A stretch of 64,000 nucleotides of DNA from Aspergillus flavus (Eukaryota > Ascomycota > Eurotiomycetes > Eurotiales > Aspergillaceae): assembly GCF_009017415.1 (NCBI RefSeq), contig NC_092404.1, positions 806,001-870,000 on the forward strand, read 5' to 3'. The notes below the pieces were generated by a model. It was not told the origin of the DNA. It did not search any database and saw only the letters and a list, made by a program, of their open reading frames with translations. The first letter of the stretch is position 1. The number at the start of each line of letters is the position of its first letter. Of this stretch, positions 54,126 through 64,000 are shown piece by piece. The position numbers and the translations under genes were made by a program.

Positions 54126-55761
54126 ATGGCCACAAACGTCACATTAGAGAACCTGTCGAGTCTCCTGGCCGACGATATCAAAGTCAAGGTCGCTGGCATT
54201 GACTGCGATGGCATCCTCCGCGGCAAAGTCATGTCCAAGGAGAAATTCCTAGGCATTGCGGAAAAGGGATTCGGGTTCAGCTCTGCAGTTTTTGGCTGGG
54301 ACATGCAGGATGTCCTCTATACAACCGATGCCAACATTGCGCCCAAGGACTCTGGGTATGTGGACTTTATCGCAGTTCCAGATTTGAGCACATTTAGGAG
54401 GATACCCTGGGAGGATGACATCCCCTTCTTCTTGGTGCGGTTTATTCAGAACGGTCAAACTGTTTCTGCAGATGGCCGGAATATGCTCAAATCGATATGC
54501 GATAAGCTTGCGGCAGAGAACTGTCAGGGAATGGCCGGTGGTAAGCGTCTCATCCATACTGGTATTCCCTAGTTTATCTCTAACGGGATTAGTGGAATTG
54601 GAGTTCATGAACTTCCAAACCCCCTCAGAAGACGGATACAGCAACGGCTCCCAAACCCAGAATATCGCAGCCTTCCTCGAAAAGAACACCCCTGGATCTC
54701 TGCGCCCTATAACTGCAGGCAGTTTCTCCTACAGCGCAACGCGACCAGTGGCGTTCAAGAAATATTTTTACGACATCTTCAATACCTGCGCACAAATAAA
54801 CTGTGGAATCGAGGGGTGGCATACGGAGGGAGGACCAGGCGTATATGAAGCAGTGAGTGACCTTGACAGGCAATCAAACGAATGTGTCGCTTATTTCCCA
54901 GGCCCTCAAAGTATGCGACGTTCGCGAAATGGCAGACAGAGTATCCTTATTCAAGTAGGCAATCCTTCCCTACTACCCGACATAAGCTAACAGTCGAAGG
55001 CTACTGGCGAAATCAATAGGTGTTGAGCACGGCATCACTCCCTGTTTCATGGCCAAGCCGATCCAAGGTCAACCAGGCAGCTCCGGTCACATCCACGTTT
55101 CGCTTTGCGATCTCGACGGCAAGAACCTGTTTGCTCGGGAGACTCCCGACGACAACGCCCCCTGGCCTGATGCAGTTGGGCTGTCGGATCTGGGCCGCCA
55201 ATTCCTCGCTGGTCTTCTGGAAGCTCTACCCGACATCATGCCTCTATTCGCACCGACCATCAACTCCTACAAACGGCTAGTGGAGAACTTCTGGGCGCCC
55301 GTGAATGTGAGCTGGGGTCTAGAGGACCGAATGGCCTCGATCCGTCTCATTACACCACCAGTATGTAAGCCTGGCGCGACGAGATTTGAGGTCCGTATTC
55401 CTGGAGCGGACTTGCACCCCCACTATGCACTCGCTGTTATCCTCGCCGCGGGCTGGCGCGGTGTACAAAAGAAGCTGGAGATCAAGGTACCGCCTGTGTC
55501 GGCCATGAAGAAGGATAACACTCGTCCGGAATTATTGCCAAACACTCTTGAAGAAGCTTTGAAGCGCTTCAACGCTGCTGATAGTGTTGCACGCGAGATA
55601 CTGGATGGGGAGTTTGTGGACTTCTTCACCGCAACTCGTGAGCATGAGTTGCGGGTGTGGAGAGAGGCTGTGACTGACTGGTAAGTGGATAGCCTGGTGA
55701 GCAACGTGAATAATGACTAACAGTCAATAGGGAGTTTAAGCGGTACATTGAGACAGTGTAG
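54126..55761 (+). CDS. Glutamine-synthetase-like gamma-glutamyl ligase
   Basis: Five exons: 54126-54540, 54593-54852, 54902-54954, 55000-55680, 55731-55761; all phases agree, 479 residues. The N-terminal half carries the beta-grasp (VAGIDCDGILRGKVMSKEKF and SAVFGWDMQDVLYT); the catalytic domain has VELEFMNF (metal Glu), GWHTEGGPGVYEAAL, GSSGHIHVSLCD (metal/ATP His), INSYKRLVENFWAPVNVSWG and the Arg-rich MASIRLI segment. It belongs to the GS-I/FluG-C-terminal/PuuA-like group that joins glutamate to an amine other than ammonia, rather than to eukaryotic GS-II. Exon 3 codes only 18 residues. Together with the GATase and aldehyde dehydrogenase it suggests gamma-glutamylation of an amine. Confidence 0.92.
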
Positions 55762-56002
55762 ATGGATATTGGGGGGCATAATAAGCATTACTAGATCAAT
55801 GAATCGGTAAAACTGTACTGTACATAGCAAAGTATATACCTACAATTACATGTTTTTATGTTCTTCTTTCCCTCTTTAAGGAACACGTAGAGTATGTTGG
55901 GGTGGTAAAACATATGTATAAATCACATGATGAGAAAGATACACTATTATGCTAATTAGGTACAAAAGTAACATGTATTGACTGGGTATATCATGGCATT
56001 GC

Positions 56003-57634
56003 TCATTCTTCGTCATTTGCATCTTCCACTGATGCAGAGCCCTTGGACGGAGTAGGTGTTTGAGCCCTATCTTGTCCATCTTCCTCCTCCTTGTTGTCCT
56101 GGTTATCCTCTGTATTGTCGTTCCTGTGGCTCTCGTTACCCTCCGGTCCATGCTCTGGTGGCTGTTTTTGAACCGTCTTTCCCTTGCCCTTGCCGTTCTC
56201 TAGCGGCTTCTCAGCTTCGCTTTTGAAGTATTCCGTCCCAGATTCGTCTACTCCAGGCGTCACACCGTCCTTTCCTTTCTTCTTAGCTTTCGCTCTGCGA
56301 ATCAATCGGTTGTGGTACTCTTTCTTTTCAACCTCGGGATTCTCATCCAAAATCCGTCTAGCAGCCTCCCGTCCAACTACAGGCAACCGATCAACTCCAT
56401 GTACCCCCTGAGGGACAAGCTTTGGATCCAGCAATCCGACCTGGACCAGAACACTAGCCTGATCCCAATATACATGCTCAGAGTACAGTCTACCCGCCCG
56501 CAGGCTGACAATGCTAACGAGGATAACTTCCACCTGCTTATTAGTAGGCGGCACACCGGGCAACATCCAAGGAACCTCCTGTGTGTGCTGGAATGTCGCG
56601 TGCAGTTCATCAGCCACCCGGTCAACCCCGATTGTCCGTGAAATTAACCGCAACCGCATCGAAGGCGGTAGCTGACGCAGGAAGTTCTGCTCGTAGAACC
56701 GCCGCAGAGCGTGGTTGCCGATGCCCCCGCTTACCGTGGGGACGTATGTCACGGCGGGGTTGATATGGCTCACATATGCTTCCATTGTGTTGGACAGATT
56801 CATGGAGAAGAACTTGGCTGTGTGGACCAATTAGCGAATGTTCTGGGAAGCACTTGTCTACTGGAAGGCAAACCTTCAAGATGTTCCTCCCATCTTTCTT
56901 CCAGGTCAATATCCTTGTTGAATCCTCTCCGCAGAACCTGCAACGTTCGACTAAACGCCAGGTCGCACGCCAGTCGATCATACTCGTCTAGATCATGCTC
57001 TGCGAATCCGGGCTGCACATACTCATACGTATACGCCGTATGGCCGATGTTCAACCGCTCGCCGGTTCCCATACCCGGATTGATCTGTCGAGTTCTCCGC
57101 TTCTTCTTCCCCTGCAGTCCCACCAAAGTCGGAATAGTTGTCACGTCGACAGTGGTCCCCGCCAAATGCGTCAAGATCCGGACGGAAGGTGGGTACCGCG
57201 ACCGGGTGTCGGGAATGTTGGTGGGATAATAGGTGACCAAAGCGCAAAGTCGACTACAGTTGGTGGGTTTCAGGTAATAGTCCAAACAGAATGAGGCAGC
57301 GTCTCCGAAGGCTAAACATGGTAACAACGTCAGTCCTGTCCACATCATATCCAAGATTCACTTTAGCATTAGCAAAGGGGGAGAACTCACCAAGCACGGC
57401 ATAATTCTCTCCGACCCCCAGTCCTTCCTTTACACTCTTTAGTCGGGCAACATACTCTCTTTGGTCACCATCATATGGGACATAGATCACATCGAAGCCC
57501 TCATCGCGCCAGTTCCGCAACGTCTCCGTGTCGAAATCCGGCGTCTCAGCCGAAATGCACAGTCGCGCTTTACCGGAGGCGTTGTTGTATAGGAAGCCTG
57601 TTGCTCCCGGTGCGTTGATGGAAATGGTGGCCAT
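56003..57634 (-). CDS. Dienelactone-hydrolase-like / SnoaL-like fusion protein with acidic tail
   Basis: Three exons: 57634-57391, 57311-56874, 56817-56003; introns 79 and 56 bp, phases agree, 498 residues. The first half looks like a degenerate dienelactone hydrolase (alpha/beta hydrolase; FGDAASFCLDYY in place of the nucleophile region, and DVIYVPYDGDQREYV). After a middle part it carries an NTF2/SnoaL-like fold: GIGNHALRRFYEQNFLRQLP, ISRTIGVDRVADELHATF, VSIVSLRAGRLYSEHVYWDQ, VGLLDPKLVP. Residues after about 380 form a long hydrophilic tail rich in Lys, Glu, Asp and Asn. The fusion is known in aspergilli but has no assigned reaction that I know. Confidence 0.82.
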
Positions 57635-58207
57635 TTGCCTTTTGTTCCTTATTTTTGTTTTCGGTCCCCTGTGGGGAATGCTTTACTGCAGGTGTACTCA
57701 GTAAAAGTTCGGTAGCTCAGGAACGAGTACCACGCATGGGAAAGGATGGGTTGTGGTTGATATACATATACTTGATATCAATCAGTGGGAGAGGGCATAC
57801 GTCATGGGGTGTCACACCGCATACGTCATCGCGGGTGGATCAGATGATTGGGTGCTTCCCTTTCATAGTAATTTATGTACATTTTATATCAAGGTCCGTG
57901 GGCTCATTCATTGTTAAATTCCTTTCAAAAAGAAACATGGTGGGTCTCCCTCTCGGACTTACTGCACAACGGTCCATGGACCTAATGTGATTCTAGTAAT
58001 CCCGAACCCTCATTGATATATACTTGTTGCTGCTATATAAACACTCTAGGATTCTTTTTAGCAAAGTACGTCCAACGCTTGTACCTTGAAAAAAATTAAA
58101 GTAAGATAAAATAAAATAAAAATAAATTTCGTGTCTCGCTCTAGCGAGTTGTAGATAGTGTAAAGGAGACGCTTTTTTAGCTTATCCGATATAGTAATTC
58201 TCAACAG
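57635..58207. other. Intergenic
   Basis: 573 bp; promoter of the fusion-protein gene on the left and AT-rich 3' flank of the small hypothetical on the right. No gene seen. Confidence 0.5.
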
Positions 58208-58501
58208 CTAAGCAACCGGTACAAACGACCATAGGGTGTGGAAAATAGGGTTTCCTGCCCGCTCAACCGTAGTCAAGCCACAGTCAAGCCACGGCCCTGT
58301 TACAACAGACCGCCAAGCGAGGTATTTATTACCTCGTCCAAGACGACTTACTAAAGCCAACTCACCAATGTGATACTGTTGGTATATTAACGCTGAGCTT
58401 CCTTTCAAATCCTTGGCTGAGGGTATACTAGTCCTTGCACAGTATATCTTCCCATTAGCCGTGGCAAAGTACACAGCCTGGAGGTTGAATGGTGTGGCCA
58501 T
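58208..58501 (-). CDS. Small hypothetical protein
   Basis: Single exon, 97 residues, good start context (CGCCATGGCC). The sequence (MATPFNLQAVYFATANGKIY, then SSALIYQQYHIGELALVSRL and YLAWRSVVTG) has an even, globular-protein composition with no signal peptide or membrane segment. I recognise no family. A spliced extension at the 3' end cannot be excluded. Confidence 0.45.
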   Translation of the reverse strand: MATPFNLQAVYFATANGKIYCARTSIPSAKDLKGSSALIYQQYHIGELALVSRLGRGNKYLAWRSVVTGPWLDCGLTTVERAGNPIFHTLWSFVPVA

Positions 58502-59312
58502 GGCGTACTGTACGGTGGCTGCACTCTGTATGTATTCTCTGGTTTACACTTTCTGATACACATCGCTCATGGATATACTTCTAGTCTTCGACACTGAATG
58601 ATTAATGCGACTGGCCCATGGAATCAGTTTCACGGAACATATCACGCTGTACCCATTGTGTTTCCGATTCGTTTGCATCCTATTCTCGTACATCATTAGA
58701 CAAACTCTGAACTCCATAGCAGTTCATAACATCAGCGGAAAGATCATCAGGATTATCAACTTTGTCTTCTACTCCATACAGGCAACTACAATATCTCACC
58801 GAGTTTTCTAGTACCCCACAATTCTGATCTGACCACTCTAATAGTTGAATATAGTGCCGAAGATCCCTTCTCGGCAAACCCTGTCGTGCCGAGTACCCAC
58901 ATAATATTAGACACGTTTTTTCGACACAGCTCGTGAACATGGGGGCTGTATCAAAGCAGCGACGGTCGTTGTTCTTTTTGCGAAAATCAGTGAACCTGAT
59001 TCGCGAGCGATGTACAGTGCATGTGCGATATCAGATCTCACATACAAAGATCTCCACTCTATACCAGAACACACAGACAATGAACGCCAAGTCAATAAAT
59101 CCTCTTGGCCACAAAAGCCCCATTCAACAAATGCATTTCATTGCCAATAAAGATTAAATTGACTCTTGCCAATTGAAGCCGGTTTTCTTGTCTCCTTATT
59201 TTTTCGGCATTTACCATGATTCATTGCCCATGCTCAAGCTGCCATCAGTATGTATAAATAAGGATAACTCTACTAGTCAATGAGAGAAGACAAAAGCTCA
59301 AAAAAACCCAAA
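58502..59312. other. Intergenic, promoter of the amidase gene
   Basis: 811 bp; no gene seen. A TATAAATA element at about 59253-59260 (GTATGTATAAATAAGG) lies some 55 bp before the amidase start. Confidence 0.5.
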
Positions 59313-61199
59313 ATGCTCTCCTCTGTTCTCCTTGTCCTCTTCTCAGCGGCCGTGGGGGCAAAGACCGTGCCCAACGGCCAAACACTCACCCTCAACGGCA
59401 TACCCTACTATCTCAGTGGGATCCCGATTTCGAATTTCTCACATAATGTTTTCGATAAAGCAAGCAACGATGTCGATATCTTCCCTTTTACAGTCATCCA
59501 GACTTCTAGCACCGTTCATAGTAGCTTTCTGAGTGAAACAGTTGCCAATTTTACCCAGCAGGATGACGTGTTCCAACCTGCGTTTCTTCAGACCGTCTAT
59601 TTGACTTCTTCTGTTGAGGCGTCGCAAATCGACGAACTGTCTGGCAGCGAAGCTTTGCACCAGTTTGACAATAAGATGTTCCTAACCGAATCTGATGCTT
59701 CCTTGTCTACGCCCCTTCCGAATGGACCTTATTTTGCTTCCGCCCGCACAGGACACATTTTCAGAGCCTATCGTCTCTACTCTGATGACTCTTTGGCGTT
59801 CATCTCGGCCGCTATTAGCGATGAGAGTGGTGGTTTCATTCCTATGACTGGAGTTACAGAGGGCGTCATGACGAAAAATGTCGCTGTCCCATCCCGTCTC
59901 TACTACACCCCTACTGCTGAAAAGCCTTTAGCTGGTCTCCGGCTGGCCGTGAAGGATATATTCCACGTTAAGGGTCTTAGAACCAGTGGTGGAAGCCGTG
60001 CGTACTACTACCTCTACGATGAGCAGAATGTTACCACTCCCTCTGTGCAACGGCTCTTTGACCTGGGTGCCGTAATGGTCGGAAAGGTGGGCACTGTTCA
60101 ATTCGCCAATGGTGATCGTCCTACTGCGGACTGGGTCGATCTGCACTGTCCATTCAACCCCCGAGGGGACGGATATCAATATCCCAGTGGCTCCTCGTCT
60201 GGTTCGGGTGCTGCCATCGCCGCGTATGAATGGTTAGATCTGGCTATTGGCAGTGACACGGGTGGTTCCATGCGCGGACCTGCCGGTGTGCAGGGTATCT
60301 ATGGTAATCGGCCATCAACTGGGGCTATCACTTTAGAGCATGCCTTGCCACTCTCGCCTCCACTCGATACAGCCGGTATGTTCGCACGAAGCGCGTCTTT
60401 ATGGTCAAAGACCGTCCAAGCCTGGTACCCCAACTTCAACCGCAGCTATCCATCCCACCCCAAACAGCTCTACCTCTCTCACAGCAACTGGGACGAGTCC
60501 ACCGCACCCGAAGCAAACGAACATCTGGAAACATTCATGCAGAGACTCGAAGATTTCCTGGATACAAATCGCACAATCGTCAACGTCACAGAACGTTGGT
60601 CCGAAACACACAACTCACCCTCTTTGATCAACCTCCTGAACACAACCTACGCCTACCTAGTCGGCGTCGGCCAATGGAATAATCTCGCCAAAGGCTTCTT
60701 CGCAGACTACGCCCAAGCCCACGACGGCCGTCGCCCATTCATCAATCCCGGTCCCTTGGCCCGCTGGGAATGGGGCCAAGCAAACGGTGGAAACGCATCC
60801 TACGACGCCGCCCTGCATAACATGACTGTCTTCCGAGACTGGTGGTCGACGTCCGGATACGGACGTTCTGATGATGATTCTTGCTCGGAAGGTATCTTCG
60901 TACACGCCTGGGCCACCGGAGCAGCAGACTACCGTAACCGGTACTTCAACCCTCCTGGTCCCCCGTTCGGATTCACAGACGACGCTATCGCCGTTTTCGC
61001 GGGCGCGCCTGAAGTTGTTGTCCCATTGGGCGAGTCGCCTTATAACAGTACCATCACGTTGCACGAGGAGTATCTCCCTGTTTCGATCGGCTTGCAGATG
61101 GCTAGAGGCTGCGATCGGGCACTTGCTGAGTTGGTGGATGATCTAGGCAAGGCAGGGATTTTGAAGCCTGTTTCTGCGGGCTCGAGATTATATTCTTAA
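59313..61199 (+). CDS. Secreted amidase with extra N-terminal domain
   Basis: Single exon. I start at MLSSVLLVLFSAAVGA (59313), a signal peptide, giving 628 residues; the frame opens 11 codons earlier with a Lys-rich stretch. Residues from about 200 on hold the amidase-signature fold: catalytic Lys in LRLAVKDIFHVKG, the Gly/Ser-rich loop YPSGSSSGSGAAIAAYEWLD with the cis-Ser, and nucleophile Ser in IGSDTGGSMRGPAG. The N-terminal 180 residues form a separate domain of unknown role. Several N-glycosylation sequons fit a secreted enzyme. Family members cut amide bonds of varied small molecules or peptides. Confidence 0.9.
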   Translation: MLSSVLLVLFSAAVGAKTVPNGQTLTLNGIPYYLSGIPISNFSHNVFDKASNDVDIFPFTVIQTSSTVHSSFLSETVANFTQQDDVFQPAFLQTVYLTSSVEASQIDELSGSEALHQFDNKMFLTESDASLSTPLPNGPYFASARTGHIFRAYRLYSDDSLAFISAAISDESGGFIPMTGVTEGVMTKNVAVPSRLYYTPTAEKPLAGLRLAVKDIFHVKGLRTSGGSRAYYYLYDEQNVTTPSVQRLFDLGAVMVGKVGTVQFANGDRPTADWVDLHCPFNPRGDGYQYPSGSSSGSGAAIAAYEWLDLAIGSDTGGSMRGPAGVQGIYGNRPSTGAITLEHALPLSPPLDTAGMFARSASLWSKTVQAWYPNFNRSYPSHPKQLYLSHSNWDESTAPEANEHLETFMQRLEDFLDTNRTIVNVTERWSETHNSPSLINLLNTTYAYLVGVGQWNNLAKGFFADYAQAHDGRRPFINPGPLARWEWGQANGGNASYDAALHNMTVFRDWWSTSGYGRSDDDSCSEGIFVHAWATGAADYRNRYFNPPGPPFGFTDDAIAVFAGAPEVVVPLGESPYNSTITLHEEYLPVSIGLQMARGCDRALAELVDDLGKAGILKPVSAGSRLYS

Positions 61200-62296
61200 T
61201 TATATGTAATTCTATGTATAGATCTTGGTATATATAGATTGATATATCTGGCTATGTATGAATAACACATCCCTCAGCTTAGAAGAGAGTTTTCAAGAGC
61301 CGTATTAGAGATTTGACTAGTAAGCTGTGCAATAGCAAAAGACTCTGCATTCAGAGCCTCGCAAATAATTTGCAAACAAATAGAATATTTGCACCGCTAC
61401 TACGCCAGATCTTCAATAGATGCAACTTATACTTGACGCTAGAGGCCTGTTTCCGACCAACTACATACACATCATTGTACACTTCCTGCACTTTTCATTC
61501 TCAATTCAATCAGCAAGTATGTAGGCCACGCACGAAGGCCACCGTCTCTCACGACGCAGATCTTCAACCGGAAGGGAGGATAAATACCTGGACAACTACT
61601 CCGTATTCGCGGCCAAGTGCCTTCTCTTGTTGTGGACTTTGTGCCCCGTAAGGGCAATTTCAGGCTGGTCTTGAGATGCACTACGATATCAAGCTTGTGG
61701 TGTGCGATGCTGCCAATGGTGCATAGTTTTGGGGTTCTATCTTGACCATAGTATAGGCTCTGTCATAATAATTATATTATATCTCTGGTGGTGAGAAGCT
61801 CGTAGGTGGGTGAGCTGGCTCTCAGCTTTTCGTGGCAGGCTTACAAGTTACAGCCAATCCTCTACCTACATAGATGGTATATACACCACGTCTACGTGTT
61901 AAGAAAGCTCCCCTGGCAGAAACCGCCTCCGGGATACCCAGCTATCTTCTCATCCTGTCTTAACAGCGCAACCAGACCATATTACATCGACACTTGACAA
62001 AGGGTGGGGGCAACGGAAAGTAGCAAGGAAGATTCCAGCCTCAAAATAGCACACTCCGATTAGTTAACATAAAAGCCGACATATAATAGTACCGATACTC
62101 CGATAGACTTTTGAACGACAAGGGGACAAAAAGAGGTACATAGAAGGGACGCCTCCAATGCCCAAGGGGGGTAAAGCAGGAGAACTCTTGCTCCTGGCAA
62201 CGTTCACATCTCCGTCAAAACCATCAATTGCACCTGAACAACCATGTCACATCCAGGCGAGTGTGATATACAATATAAAAATGCACAGGACAGACT
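61200..62296. other. Intergenic between convergent genes
   Basis: About 1.1 kb of AT-rich sequence with no coding signature; the right part is the 3' flank of the secreted-protein gene. Confidence 0.5.
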
Positions 62297-63022
62297 CTAA
62301 TCAAGTGGACACTTGACCCGACGGAACTGGACTGTCACACTCTTACCATTGTATGCGTTGGCAAGATAGTTGTTGGACCTGATTTCTATCCCATTATTAT
62401 TAGATGCCTGCCCGACCAGGACTAAGTTAATATAGCAGGTATCCTTGGAGTGCGTAATGTCGTCACAGTCTTCCATGTGAGCCTCAAAATACGCATAGTT
62501 TCTGGCTGAAAGGCCCGCCGGGTAGAAGTAGCCGCGATTGTTGTTGGCGACGAATTCTCCGTTTCGTGAATAGTGATTTCCACGGAAGTCCCACAGGTAT
62601 AAGTGCCCTCGGTGGCGCACCTCCTGGTCCTGTGTATTCTGGCGCTGACAAGAGCTCATAAGTCGACACACTTGGAACGTTCTGGAGTTCGAATAACCTC
62701 CAAAGAGGTAGTAGTTCCAAGGATTGGAGTCAGACCCCAACCAATTCCCATCAGCCTGGACCTTGTAGCATTCACCGTATTGCAGTGTGTGGTTGGAATC
62801 AGCACTGGTGTCGAGTGCGAGGTCATCGGACGGGTCATATGGCGAGAGCACCTGCTCTTCTCCCATGTATGGAATGGAGGCTTGGTTTTCCGGTATATCT
62901 TCAACTACTGCAACGCCATCTTCGGGCAGTACTCCCGGATAAGGATTGGCGTATCCACATTGGACGACTGTAAGAGTAGCAAGTGACACCTTCAAGATGT
63001 GGCGAGGCGAGAGGAATGGCAT
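62297..63022 (-). CDS. Secreted protein of unknown function
   Basis: Single exon; start at MPFLSPRHILKVSLATLTVV (63022), a signal peptide, giving 241 residues; an earlier in-frame Met (63082) would put 20 polar residues before it. After a short acidic pro-like stretch (residues about 25-75) comes a globular domain with six to seven cysteines (YGECYKVQ, FQVCRLMSSCQ, MEDCDDITHSKDTCYINLV, RVKCPLD) and many aromatic and Asn residues (NNNRGYFYPAG). This looks like a disulfide-bonded extracellular domain. I recognise no enzyme motif; a lectin-like or effector-like role is possible but not shown. Confidence 0.75.
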   Translation of the reverse strand: MPFLSPRHILKVSLATLTVVQCGYANPYPGVLPEDGVAVVEDIPENQASIPYMGEEQVLSPYDPSDDLALDTSADSNHTLQYGECYKVQADGNWLGSDSNPWNYYLFGGYSNSRTFQVCRLMSSCQRQNTQDQEVRHRGHLYLWDFRGNHYSRNGEFVANNNRGYFYPAGLSARNYAYFEAHMEDCDDITHSKDTCYINLVLVGQASNNNGIEIRSNNYLANAYNGKSVTVQFRRVKCPLD

Positions 63023-64000
63023 ATTGGCAGAATTAGGTTCTAGGAGTATGTTGATCGAGTAGGTATCTTTGCTTGTTCCCACAAAACTCGGATTTTTTGT
63101 TGCTTTTGAATTGAGCGTAGTACTTTGGTAATTGTATTATATAGCGAAGCGCTTGTAGGCTATGTGCATGACGTAGAATACTCAATGCTGTGCTAAAAGA
63201 ACTGGTGATGCAAAGATAGAACAAATAATGACCTCATAAACTGCATGCGGCGTTCTACCTACGATACATACCTATCCGTGCGGCCTGAGGACTGTCATTT
63301 ATTTTGACATCTATACATCTCTTATATCAATGATCTCATGATATGCACATAGCGAGAGCGCGTCATGAGTTGTTGTGATAGTTAAGCTTCCAATCATCTA
63401 GGAGACTTAACTGGAAACATGGAGCAGGGTGAGCATATCATAGAGTTTGACACTTGAACGAGCTAAAGGTTAATTACCCAGACGTTTCACCTCTTCAGTA
63501 TTCGTCATCAGCTCCAAGACCATGGTTCAACTCCCTGTCAACTCAACTAGGCCTATGCATTGGTTAGTAGGGGCTATTATGTTGCAGCAACAAGAATAAA
63601 GGCCTCGGCGTCATGACCTCGGAGTAACCCACCGATCTTATACCACATCAACCGAGCTCTCAACATGATGTATACCCCCTACTTATCAATTTCATGAAGC
63701 CAAAACCCCTTCCTGACTTTGAACAAGCAATTGATCGTAGCTTATCATGTCAACCTCTCAACTTACAGGTCGAACAACTATTCACATTTTAGTTGCGAGG
63801 GTGAGTTGTCTCCTTTTCCTTTCTCAGTGAGCAGGATGACTTGGCAGAGATCCATAGAAGCGGGCACATCCGGAAACGGAAGAGGCTGGAGGGAGACGCA
63901 TGGCTTAGAGCTGCAACGAATATTTCGAACCACACACGTTAGACTGTTCCAGAGATAGACCTAGATAAACAATATTCATCGGTACTACACTTACTTGAAC
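63023..64000. other. Right end of window, nothing recognisable
   Basis: Promoter of the secreted-protein gene, then sequence with only short incidental frames. Confidence 0.45.

Noticed and set aside
1..64000. CRISPR arrays, ribosomal RNA or tRNA genes
   Set aside because: The only regular repeats are coding arrays and microsatellites; no rRNA segment or tRNA arm/loop pattern was found by eye, although a tRNA with an intron could be missed.

Overview
The window looks like a euchromatic stretch of a filamentous ascomycete chromosome. Short introns (about 50-65 bp, GTAWGT-type donors, CTAAC-like branch points), signature fungal families (UstYa/DUF3328 proteins, Zn2Cys6 factors, zuotin, Slt11, Mzm1, Erg6) and an AprA-type precursor with eleven FYYTGY cores point to Aspergillus section Flavi (A. 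flavus/A. oryzae group). The species is an inference from the asperipin-2a precursor, not from a database match.

Left edge (0.1-4 kb): a small ribosomally synthesised peptide (RiPP) locus of the ustiloxin/phomopsin (dikaritin) type. It has a secreted Kex2-repeat precursor whose 13-residue units end in AIPYYP-KR, flanked by two membrane-anchored proteins that each carry two HxxHC motifs. I do not recognise this core from any named product; it is the best candidate for an undescribed system here. 4-9 kb: a short C2H2-like protein, an ACC-synthase-like aminotransferase and a long gene-poor interval with a hairpin. 9-21.5 kb: a small hypothetical, an APH-fold kinase-like protein with a tail membrane anchor, a Tad-type LINE relic, and conserved housekeeping genes (erg6, slt11, mzm1, zuotin, an amino-acid permease).

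22-28.6 kb: a compact accessory group (Baeyer-Villiger monooxygenase, two short-chain dehydrogenases, one Zn2Cys6 regulator) that could oxidise a cyclic or alkyl ketone. 29-36 kb: a decayed SRPK-like kinase, a secreted phosphate-repressible-type acid phosphatase, a second Zn2Cys6 regulator and a third dehydrogenase.

36.5-48.5 kb: an ABCC transporter, then the asperipin-2a cluster: aprR (NmrA/isoflavone-reductase fold), aprT (MFS exporter), aprY (UstYa-type oxidase) and aprA (precursor). The precursor is secreted into the ER/Golgi and cut by Kex2; UstYa-type oxidases then crosslink the Tyr residues, AprR reduces an intermediate and AprT exports product.

50-64 kb: a broken small gene, then an aldehyde dehydrogenase, a class I glutamine amidotransferase and a glutamine-synthetase-like ligase that together resemble a gamma-glutamyl-amine degradation route; a dienelactone-hydrolase/SnoaL-like fusion; a small hypothetical; a secreted amidase; and a secreted protein of unknown function. 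Splice sites were placed by eye from donor/acceptor/phase agreement and were not checked against transcripts.
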